From Planctomycetota bacterium (GTDB lineage: Bacteria; Planctomycetota; UBA11346), in contig CANETI010000078.1 in the NCBI GenBank assembly GCA_947440715.1, positions 1 to 9,258 on the forward strand: a stretch of DNA of 9,258 nucleotides, read 5' to 3'. A program made the position numbers and the translations under genes. Below are positions 1-5,958 of the stretch, one piece after another; position 1 is the first letter of the stretch; every line of letters begins with the position of its first letter. The notes beneath the pieces are model-generated. The model worked only from the letters and a program-made list of their open reading frames with translations. It did no database searches and was not told the origin of the DNA.

Positions 1-867
1 ATTGGCATTATCCTCTGTTTATTCAACGTCATTATGACAATGCGTGCAGGAAAATTATTAACCAATGAAGAGGCCCAAGCCACACCGATTGTGAAAGATG
101 CCGATCATAACGCAATTATAGCCGATGCGTTTCAACAACCCAAAGGTAAAGAACGTGTTATTTCCGTCCACGGCCTGTTTGAACGTTGGCCTGGATTATT
201 AGTCGGCTTATCAGCAATCGTGCTGACCATTGGCGGCGTTTGTGAAATTATTCCGAGTTTAATTCAAGGGGCGATGACGACACCAATTGCCAGTGTTCGA
301 CCCTATTCGGCATTAGAATTAACCGGGCGCGATATTTATATCCGCGAAGGTTGTTCCGGCTGTCATACACAAATGGTGCGCACGCTACGTGCGGAAACCG
401 AACGCTATCAAGGTGAATATACTCGCATGGGTGAACATATTTATGATCGTCCGTTCCTGTGGGGCTCAAAACGTACCGGCCCAGATTTGGCTCGCGAAGG
501 ATTAATTCGCCCAAGTGCATCATGGCATTACGCGCATTTCAATGACCCCGCGACTTTCGTCAAAGGATCGATTATGCCTCCTTATCCTTGGCTCATTAGC
601 GACGACATGAATTTATCGACCGTATCGCGCAAGTTCGCCGTACTGGCCAGTTCGCCGATGTATACGCCATATACCAATGCCGAGATTGCGAACGCAGAAG
701 CCGATGCCCGCACGGATGCGCGACGTATCGCGAATCAATTACGCAGCGAAATGGGAACCAATGCCGATAAATTGCCCGCTCAGTTAGAAAACAAAGAAAT
801 CATTGCCGTAATTGCTTACCTACAACGTCTGGGCACTGATTTGAAAAAATCAGGAAAGGCACACTAA
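1..867 (+). CDS. ccoO: cbb3 oxidase CcoN-CcoO fusion, 5'-partial (end of CcoN plus whole CcoO)
   Basis: The di-haem-copper cbb3 oxidase reduces oxygen at the inner membrane; CcoO is its membrane-anchored monohaem cytochrome c subunit, passing electrons towards CcoN. The frame is open from base 1. Its first codons read IGIILCLFNVIMTMRAGK, which resembles the last transmembrane helix and tail of CcoN, and there is no stop or ribosome-binding site before the CcoO part, so I read it as a CcoN-CcoO fusion. Counting from the ATG at 34: a linker of about 40 residues, one membrane helix (about 53-78), the CcoO signature ALELTGRDIYIREGC, haem motif CSGCH at 107-111, the WGSKRTGPDLAR block near 143-154, and the probable distal haem ligand Met181 in MPPYPW. 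The C-terminal part to residue 277 matches long CcoO proteins and ends with a helix containing AYLQRLGTD. CcoO identity is very secure; the fusion rests on 11 codons of CcoN-like sequence. ccoQ follows after 2 bases. Confidence 0.93.
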   Translation: MGIILCLFNVIMTMRAGKLLTNEEAQATPIVKDADHNAIIADAFQQPKGKERVISVHGLFERWPGLLVGLSAIVLTIGGVCEIIPSLIQGAMTTPIASVRPYSALELTGRDIYIREGCSGCHTQMVRTLRAETERYQGEYTRMGEHIYDRPFLWGSKRTGPDLAREGLIRPSASWHYAHFNDPATFVKGSIMPPYPWLISDDMNLSTVSRKFAVLASSPMYTPYTNAEIANAEADARTDARRIANQLRSEMGTNADKLPAQLENKEIIAVIAYLQRLGTDLKKSGKAH

Positions 868-869
868 CC

Positions 870-1052
870 ATGCTCAAAGAATTAATTGGTGATCATGGCA
901 GCATACTTCCGCAAATAGCCTTAGTCTTGTTTGTCTTAATCGCTGTGCTCATCATCGTCTATATGTTTACTGATCGTCGACGCGGACACCGCGAACGTAT
1001 GGAAGCCATGCCGCTTGATGATGGAATTCCCGTTAGGAAAGATGAACCATGA
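870..1052 (+). CDS. ccoQ: CcoQ-like small membrane subunit of cbb3 oxidase
   Basis: This 60-residue protein has one hydrophobic helix at about residues 14-33, followed by a basic stretch (DRRRGHRER) and an acidic tail, which gives an N-out/C-in single-span topology. CcoQ proteins are small, poorly conserved single-span subunits thought to stabilise the cbb3 complex. The assignment rests mainly on size, topology and position between ccoO and ccoP rather than on conserved residues. A good ribosome-binding site (AGGAAAGG, 852-859) lies inside the end of ccoO, and the stop overlaps the start of ccoP as ATGA, implying translational coupling. Confidence 0.85.
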   Translation: MLKELIGDHGSILPQIALVLFVLIAVLIIVYMFTDRRRGHRERMEAMPLDDGIPVRKDEP

Positions 1053-1654
1053 GCGACGGTCAGCTCCCTCTACCACCAAGCAATTATCACGATGCCGAAC
1101 CTCTCCATATGTTCGATGGCATCGCTGAGATGGATAATAATCCACCGATTTGGTTAATGGTTGCGCTTATGCTCACTGTAGCATGGAGCATTTGGTACGT
1201 CATGTTTTATCATCTCGGCACGGCAAAAATCGGCGCGGATGCCTGGCGTGAAGACATGGGCAAATTAGCAGAATTGCGCGCCGCCAATGACACCGAATTA
1301 CCGGATGAAACAACCTTTCGCCAATTATCCTCAGCGCCTGAGCGCATCGCGCGGGGCAAAATCATCTATGACACCTCCGAATGTATGAATTGCCATGAAG
1401 CCGACGCGACCGGCAAAGAACAAGGCCCCAACTTGCGCGATCGTTGGTGGATTCATGGTTCCAATATGGTTGATATCGCAACCGTCATCCGCGACGGCGC
1501 GAATAACAATGCCATGCCGGCAAATAAAAGTCGGTTCTCTAATCAAGACCTTACCAATTTGACCATCTATTTAATTAGCCTGAATCGCCAAGGTGAACGC
1601 CCAGGACGCCAACCCGATCCAACGCGTTCAAAAGAACAGCCAATCACTTACTAA
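1049..1654 (+). CDS. ccoP: CcoP, single-haem cbb3 oxidase subunit III
   Basis: CcoP is the cytochrome c subunit that receives electrons from soluble carriers or the bc1 complex. The N-terminal CcoP domain is clear (FDGIAEMDNNPPIW, about residues 22-35), followed by one membrane helix (about 33-54). After a helical linker there is one class I cytochrome c domain with CMNCH at 112-116, the GPNLRDRWWIHG block at about 126-137 and a probable axial Met156 in NNNAMPANK. Most proteobacterial CcoP proteins are near 300 residues with two haem-binding motifs; this one is 201 residues with a single motif, and the missing piece is one whole cytochrome domain. There is no sign of a frameshift, since the polar tail runs to a normal stop. 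Start is the ATG overlapping the ccoQ stop, with GGAAAG upstream at about 1036-1041. Confidence 0.95.
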   Translation: MSDGQLPLPPSNYHDAEPLHMFDGIAEMDNNPPIWLMVALMLTVAWSIWYVMFYHLGTAKIGADAWREDMGKLAELRAANDTELPDETTFRQLSSAPERIARGKIIYDTSECMNCHEADATGKEQGPNLRDRWWIHGSNMVDIATVIRDGANNNAMPANKSRFSNQDLTNLTIYLISLNRQGERPGRQPDPTRSKEQPITY

Positions 1655-1660
1655 TTTCCA

Positions 1661-1690
1661 GCAAACTGATTCCCAATAAACTGATTCCCA
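1661..1690 (+). repeat. Two-copy tandem repeat, 15-base period, between ccoP and fixH
   Basis: The unit GCAAACTGATTCCCA (1661-1675) is followed directly by ATAAACTGATTCCCA (1676-1690), identical over 13 bases. It fills much of the 71-base gap between the ccoP stop and the fixH start. It looks like a local tandem duplication; no function is evident. Confidence 0.85.
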
Positions 1691-1714
1691 GCAACCTTTT
1701 ATCCATCAATTAAC

Positions 1715-1728
1715 AGGACTACCCATTG
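1715..1728 (+). promoter_or_regulatory. Ribosome-binding site supporting a TTG start for fixH
   Basis: AGGA at 1715-1718 lies 7 bases before a TTG at 1726. The next in-frame candidate, ATG at 1762, has only a weak purine stretch (GAAG) upstream, so the TTG is preferred. Confidence 0.6.
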
Positions 1729-2226
1729 CCTCCTCTTCCCGCCATCAACCCTGAAGCGCCTATGGCCACATCACGCTTCAATCTTTGGCCATGGATGCCG
1801 GTATTCGTCATCGGCGCTGCGGCCATTGCCAATGGTGCGATGTACGTGATGGCCACCATCGTGCGTCCGGAAAAAGTGGAGGCTCAGCCGTTTGTCGCCA
1901 GTTCGCGCATTGATGGTGAAAAACGCGCCGCCGAACGATTCACCGCCTTAGGCTTTAACCTCCATATAAAAGCCGCCGACGCAAATAACCTAAGCCTGTC
2001 TATAATCGGCAATACGACGATGACCAATCCTGCCACGGTGTGGTTTTATCGTCCTGATAGTCCCGCCGGCGATTTCATCGTGCCGTGGCCTGACCCAACG
2101 AAACCACTTGCGGTCGCCCTTGCGCGCCCAGGCATGTGGCGCTTACACGTCACTTTCACCGACACCGACGGCGCCGAATTACGCACCGACAGTGCCATTG
2201 ATACGATCGCCGTGACGCGACCATGA
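1726..2226 (+). CDS. fixH: FixH-family cbb3 oxidase assembly protein
   Basis: FixH/CcoH proteins are single-span membrane proteins that interact with cbb3 oxidase and assist its assembly. This protein (166 residues from TTG, 154 from the ATG at 1762) has one N-terminal membrane helix at about residues 22-46 and then a periplasmic domain. The segment after the helix (ASSRIDGEKRAAERFTALGF, about 58-77) has the layout of the FixH region that follows its anchor, and a beta-rich domain ends with GMWRLHVTF near residue 137, which also fits the family. Usual FixH hallmarks such as the paired tyrosines after the helix are not conserved here, so this is a divergent member. It follows ccoP directly; ccoG, which often sits between, is absent. 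Its stop overlaps the next start as ATGA. Confidence 0.78.
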   Translation: MPPLPAINPEAPMATSRFNLWPWMPVFVIGAAAIANGAMYVMATIVRPEKVEAQPFVASSRIDGEKRAAERFTALGFNLHIKAADANNLSLSIIGNTTMTNPATVWFYRPDSPAGDFIVPWPDPTKPLAVALARPGMWRLHVTFTDTDGAELRTDSAIDTIAVTRP

Positions 2227-2600
2227 TGTCGGTCAAATCCGATCTTGCTGTTCGCACCGTCGTCCATTTGGCACGACAATCAGGCCCACCAGTGTCGCAC
2301 GAAACGTTAGCGACCACCATGCAAACAACGCCAGCAAAGATGAACGAAATTATGGTCGGTTTACTACATGCCGATATTGTTTCAAAACCACATGGTCCAC
2401 TGGGTGGCTTTCGCTTACTGCGTCGTCCTGAATCACTGTCTTTTTACGATGTTATCAACGCCGTTGAACAGACCGCGCTATCGGCACCTCTGCGGCCCAC
2501 GACGCACACGAAACAATTGGATGAAACGCGAACGCAATTAGAGGCGACTTATCGCATCATGACCATCGCACAATATCTGCGCGACGAGACAAAAGCTTAG
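2223..2600 (+). CDS. Rrf2-family transcriptional regulator without cysteines
   Basis: The 125-residue product has the Rrf2 winged-helix layout: an N-terminal helix (SDLAVRTVVHLAR), a helix-turn-helix at about 24-50 (VSHETLATTM...MNEIMVGLLHADIV), a wing with the family signature KPHGPLGGFRLLR (55-67) and the FYDVINAVE segment (74-82) that leads into the dimerisation helix. IscR, NsrR and RirA bind an iron-sulfur cluster through three cysteines around residues 90-110; here that region (APLRPTTHTKQLDETRTQLE) has none, and the whole protein contains no cysteine. It is therefore a cluster-free Rrf2 protein, or senses something by other residues. It is coupled to fixH by a 4-base overlap and lies 21 bases before the radical SAM gene, so regulation of this operon is a reasonable inference. 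Start could be either of two consecutive ATGs (2223 or 2226). Confidence 0.88.
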   Translation: MMSVKSDLAVRTVVHLARQSGPPVSHETLATTMQTTPAKMNEIMVGLLHADIVSKPHGPLGGFRLLRRPESLSFYDVINAVEQTALSAPLRPTTHTKQLDETRTQLEATYRIMTIAQYLRDETKA

Positions 2601-2621
2601 CATCATCTCAGGGGAATATTC

Positions 2622-3722
2622 ATGCGCCCAGTTTTTGATTTTAATCATGCGCCATTCATTGTTATTTGGGAAGCAACCCGCGCCTGTGATTTAGCCTGTC
2701 ATCATTGTCGCGCCGAAGCGGCCCCCCTCCCTGATCCAACCGAATTGACGACCAACGAAGGCATCGCGCTCTTAGATCATGTGCGCGAAGAATTCGGGCC
2801 TGTTCTTTTTGTGCTCACCGGTGGAGATCCACTTAAACGCCACGATTTACACCAACTGATTCGTTACGGCACCAATATCGGTTTGCGTATGACCATTACT
2901 CCGTCGGTGACGCCATTATTAACCGATGATGCCCTGGCCGAATTATCCGCGAGTGGCGTCAAACGTATTGCCATGAGTTTAGACGGTGTTGATGCCGAGA
3001 CACACGATCATTTCCGTGGCGTCGCTGGTACCTTTGCACGCACCATGAACGCCATCACCACGGCAAAACGCCTGGGAATGGAAGTGCAAATTAACACCAC
3101 GGTTTCAGAACATAATGTCCATCAAATTGCAGACCTTGCCCGCTTAGTCGGGTGGTTAGATGCCACACTGTGGTCGGTATTCCAAGTGGTTCCCACCGGC
3201 CGCGCGGCAGCAAGCGGTGACGCCATCGTCCTGCACGCTGGCGCACAAGAACGGCTGTATCGCTTATTAGCCAATATTGCGCTTAATCCAGAAACCACCT
3301 TTGATATTAAAACCACTGCTGGCCAACCCTATTATCGCGTCTTAGCGCAAGAGCGCCAACGACGCGGCCAGCAAAGTGGACAGGACGACCACACCAGACG
3401 CTCATTACGCGCCCCTCGTGGCGTCAACGATGGCAACGGCTTCGTATTTATTTCCCATACTGGCGCTATATGCCCGTCTGGTTTTTTACCCATCGAAGCC
3501 GGCAACGTTCGCACGCATTGCTTGAGCACGGTTTATCGCCACCACGATCTATTCACCCGCCTGCGCCAACCGCATACATTCACGGGAAAATGTGGGCATT
3601 GTGAATTCAATGATCGTTGCGGCGGTAGTCGTAGTCGTACCTATGCTATTACAGGCGATGCCTTTGCCAGTGACCCAACCTGCGTTTATCAACCAAAAGA
3701 GTTAACCACGATTTATCATTAA
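2622..3722 (+). CDS. Radical SAM/SPASM protein, TIGR04053-like
   Basis: This 366-residue enzyme begins its radical SAM domain at once: the 4Fe-4S motif CDLACHHC (Cys22, Cys26, Cys29), the SAM-binding GGDP at 67-70, and the SLDG strand at 119-122. The C-terminal SPASM domain has cysteines at 284, 324, 327, 333 and 354 (with another at 300), enough to ligate auxiliary cluster(s). The blocks APRGVNDGNGFVFISHTG and GKCGHCEFNDRCGGSRSR are typical, by recall, of the TIGR04053 group, which is related to NirJ/AhbD-type haem-pathway enzymes and to peptide-modifying SPASM proteins. The substrate is unknown. Position at the end of a cbb3 operon suggests a role in haem or oxidase maturation, but this is inference. 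No precursor peptide gene is visible nearby. A good ribosome-binding site AGGGGA (2610-2615) fixes the start; a terminator follows the stop closely. Confidence 0.9.
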   Translation: MRPVFDFNHAPFIVIWEATRACDLACHHCRAEAAPLPDPTELTTNEGIALLDHVREEFGPVLFVLTGGDPLKRHDLHQLIRYGTNIGLRMTITPSVTPLLTDDALAELSASGVKRIAMSLDGVDAETHDHFRGVAGTFARTMNAITTAKRLGMEVQINTTVSEHNVHQIADLARLVGWLDATLWSVFQVVPTGRAAASGDAIVLHAGAQERLYRLLANIALNPETTFDIKTTAGQPYYRVLAQERQRRGQQSGQDDHTRRSLRAPRGVNDGNGFVFISHTGAICPSGFLPIEAGNVRTHCLSTVYRHHDLFTRLRQPHTFTGKCGHCEFNDRCGGSRSRTYAITGDAFASDPTCVYQPKELTTIYH

Positions 3723-3732
3723 CCAATGACGC

Positions 3733-3776
3733 AAAAAAACCACACAACGACCATACTGATCGTTGTGTGGTTTTTT
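3733..3776. terminator. Bidirectional intrinsic terminator
   Basis: A perfect 11-base stem (CCACACAACGA at 3740-3750 pairing with TCGTTGTGTGG at 3760-3770) with a 9-base loop is preceded by seven A (3733-3739) and followed by six T (3771-3776). It reads as a Rho-independent terminator in both directions, 10 bases after the radical SAM stop and 38 bases beyond the stop of the convergent gene. Confidence 0.95.
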
Positions 3777-3814
3777 CGCTGAATCGACTCAAACACAGCC
3801 CGTAAAACACCGTG

Positions 3815-4858
3815 TTAAATATACGGCCAAGCCACCGGTAATTGCCCCATCGTATCGAAATCCAGTGCCATATCGATGTGGCTAACCTGCATTAACATAG
3901 CCATATTTAAGATTTTAAGGTGCAAGCGAATCTGCTCGTCGTGCGTCGGACTCTGTAATGGTTGATTATGAGCGTCGTAACGCACTAAATCTAATGCGGT
4001 GAGATCTGCTGCCAGAGCAAATGACGAAGATCCTTTCAAGTCTGGATGAATTAAATCAATTTCCCGGCGTACGGCTTCCATGCGCTCCATAACTAACGCG
4101 GGTGTTTGCTCAAGCAAACTCAACACTGACAACCCGTCATAATGTTCAGGCAAAATCATGATGCGCTGAACTTCTGCTTGGCGCAATAAACCTAAGAAAC
4201 GATCAGCCGCACGATCCGCTTTAAGTCTGGTCAGCGGCAACAGATTCGCGGCGTTTTGCAAATGATTTCCACGTTGTAAGCCGGCGCTCAATAACCGCTG
4301 ATAAATACCTTCCGCCTCAGCCGTAATAATTTCGGCGCTACCGGTCATTTGCGACAACGCCGCACACGCTGGCAAATCATCAATTCCAGTGATCCACCAA
4401 TGGAAATTCTTCATGTGCTTATAAATATTTTTTAAGCGTTCAGCCTCCATCATACTAAAAGTATGATGGTCTGGGTTCATGCGTAGAATCAGCAACGTAA
4501 TTGGCTCATAACGACCCCCATGACGCAATCCCACCCGATCCAGCACTTCCTCTAACCTTTTATAATCATGCAGGAAATCCACGACTTTGGTGTGAGTTTG
4601 CACCAATGCCGCAGCCACCACAAAACGCATGGGCGATTGAAAGGCTTCAAACCATTTTGCCTTCTTCAATAATTCATTACCAATAAGCGTTATTCGCTTT
4701 GCTGCAGTGGCAGGCTCATCTGGGCATAAAACGGCGACCTGTGCCGCAAAGCGTAACCAATAGGCATCGCTCCATGACTGATGATCGAAATCAAATTCCG
4801 CGACAATCTCGCGAAAGCGTTCGAGCGGAATAATGCGATGGAGATGTGCTGGTTTCAT
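3815..4858 (-). CDS. DUF4003-like protein of unknown function (paralogue A)
   Basis: A 347-residue, mainly helical, apparently soluble protein with no signal peptide and no membrane segment. I recognise the pattern of the DUF4003 family: IYKHMKNFHWWITGIDDLP (about 145-163), then IYQRLLSAGLQRGNHLQ (185-201), then HYDGLSVLSLL (239-249), repeating helix pairs spaced by about 35-45 residues. The family has no established function as far as I know. Its upstream neighbour (4899-5861) is a paralogue: both have KxxWF/CPWF followed by a similar hydrophobic helix, and both have a K-x-x-HWW-x-x-G-x-DLP core. Start is secure: AGGAGG (4863-4868 on this strand's complement) lies 4 bases before the ATG. It is 40 bases downstream of the paralogue and presumably in the same transcript, ending at the shared terminator. 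The family assignment comes from memory of the motif pattern. Confidence 0.8.
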   Translation of the reverse strand: MKPAHLHRIIPLERFREIVAEFDFDHQSWSDAYWLRFAAQVAVLCPDEPATAAKRITLIGNELLKKAKWFEAFQSPMRFVVAAALVQTHTKVVDFLHDYKRLEEVLDRVGLRHGGRYEPITLLILRMNPDHHTFSMMEAERLKNIYKHMKNFHWWITGIDDLPACAALSQMTGSAEIITAEAEGIYQRLLSAGLQRGNHLQNAANLLPLTRLKADRAADRFLGLLRQAEVQRIMILPEHYDGLSVLSLLEQTPALVMERMEAVRREIDLIHPDLKGSSSFALAADLTALDLVRYDAHNQPLQSPTHDEQIRLHLKILNMAMLMQVSHIDMALDFDTMGQLPVAWPYI

Positions 4859-4875
4859 AAAGCCTCCTGTTGAAA

Positions 4876-4916
4876 ACGTCGTGCGTAACTGTCATTCGTT
4901 ACAAAGGCCACGACGT
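4876..4916 (-). promoter_or_regulatory. Intercistronic nested stem-loop between the two paralogues
   Basis: An 8-base perfect outer stem (ACGTCGTG 4876-4883 with CACGACGT 4909-4916) encloses a 5-base inner stem (GTAAC 4885-4889 with GTTAC 4898-4902). In the transcript it covers the stop codon of the upstream gene and ends 7 bases before the AGGAGG of the downstream gene. It could affect coupling, mRNA processing or partial termination; the function is not shown by the sequence. Confidence 0.45.
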
Positions 4917-5861
4917 CGATAGTGATTGATTTCGTTGGGACATCCACAAGCGTAAAATAAGACCAGCGCGGTGAATTGCGGCCACGGATTCATCGCTGTC
5001 AAAAATAATGGCATCCGCCGCACATTCTGCCGCATAGCTACTATTCACAGCGCCTAAACACTGGGCGTATTGTTGACGCAAGAAACGGTATTGCTCAACA
5101 ACCACGTCAGATGCTTGAGCGACCACTGCCAATCGCGATAGGGCCAGGGCATCCCCAGATCCCAAAGGAATTCCGCTCAATATTAATCCGGTGCGCAATT
5201 CCTGATGCTGCGTCAACGTCGCATTAATATTATCCATACCACCACTCCAAGCCAATAACACCACATCCAACGGATCGCTTGGCACCTCATCTTTTTCGGA
5301 AAAGGAATTAAAGATTGACTCAAGCGCAACTAAATTTCTTGAAAGATCTCCCGGTAGTGCAGCAATTAATGCACTTAGCGGTAAATCTTCTGGTCCAATC
5401 GGCCACCAATGGTTTAATTTTAAATGTTCATAAGCCGCGTGCATACGCGCGACATCTTTTACGCCATGCATGGATTTTTTGGCGGTTAGTAAAACCAATG
5501 TGGTAAGCACTTCAATATCATCGCTGCGACGCATATTACCCGCACGAATAGCTGCGCGCTGATTGGTTATTGCTGTCGTTAGCATTTCCGTTGATGAATT
5601 ATTCATCGTCATCACAACGGCAGAAATTACACGCTGTTTCGGATTGAGCGCATGAAACCACGGACAATTAGATAATGACAATCCGTTAGCCAAAACAGTT
5701 TGCCAATTTGTGGTCGACTCCGTGCCTTTAGTCGTGCGTGCTGCACTCTGCGCAAAACTAGCTATTAAACGAGCCGAATTGGGCATCGTCCAGGATGGCA
5801 CCAGCAACAAGAGCGATGCTAAATCGGCAATGTGCTTTGACGGCGTATCCACTTGGCTCAT
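4899..5861 (-). CDS. DUF4003-like protein of unknown function (paralogue B, divergent)
   Basis: A 320-residue helical protein, no signal peptide evident, although residues 11-24 are hydrophobic. It aligns along its length with the next gene: CPWFHALNPKQRVISAVV (66-83) against AKWFEAFQSPMRFVVAAA, and AAYEHLKLNHWWPIGPEDLP (142-161) against NIYKHMKNFHWWITGIDDLP; later segments are weaker. It lacks the GNxLQ block of its paralogue, where an acidic loop (SEKDEVPSDPLD) stands instead, so it is the more divergent copy. The ATG at 5861 has no convincing ribosome-binding site; an in-frame TAG lies 7 codons upstream and the next ATG (codon 26) would remove the hydrophobic start, so this start is the best available. 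Function unknown. It sits 97 bases after the acyltransferase stop and may have its own promoter there, though none is clear. Confidence 0.75.
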   Translation of the reverse strand: MSQVDTPSKHIADLASLLLLVPSWTMPNSARLIASFAQSAARTTKGTESTTNWQTVLANGLSLSNCPWFHALNPKQRVISAVVMTMNNSSTEMLTTAITNQRAAIRAGNMRRSDDIEVLTTLVLLTAKKSMHGVKDVARMHAAYEHLKLNHWWPIGPEDLPLSALIAALPGDLSRNLVALESIFNSFSEKDEVPSDPLDVVLLAWSGGMDNINATLTQHQELRTGLILSGIPLGSGDALALSRLAVVAQASDVVVEQYRFLRQQYAQCLGAVNSSYAAECAADAIIFDSDESVAAIHRAGLILRLWMSQRNQSLSTSWPL

Positions 5862-5958
5862 GACGGTAGCTTTACGTCGCTATACTTATATCAAGATATT
5901 TTTGTCCTTTTATCGACTGCTAATAGGACGCCAAAAATTATCGCTAATCGTGCACGCC

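Noticed and set aside
248..523. Open frame on the minus strand opposite ccoO
   Set aside because: It is antisense to strongly conserved CcoO sequence, has no recognisable domain and no ribosome-binding site; a shadow of the real gene.
2635..2648. FNR/Anr-like box TTGAT-TTTA-ATCAT
   Set aside because: It is one mismatch from the consensus but lies inside the radical SAM coding region, after its start codon, and encodes conserved-looking N-terminal residues (FDFNH). There is no promoter context, so chance is more likely.
5862..5958. Possible promoter or terminator in the 97-base gap between the acyltransferase and paralogue B
   Set aside because: On the minus strand there are AT-rich -10-like hexamers (GATAAT, TAAAAG) but no matching -35 at proper spacing, and the GTCCT/AGGAC inverted repeat is only 5 bases with a 16-base loop. 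Too weak to annotate.
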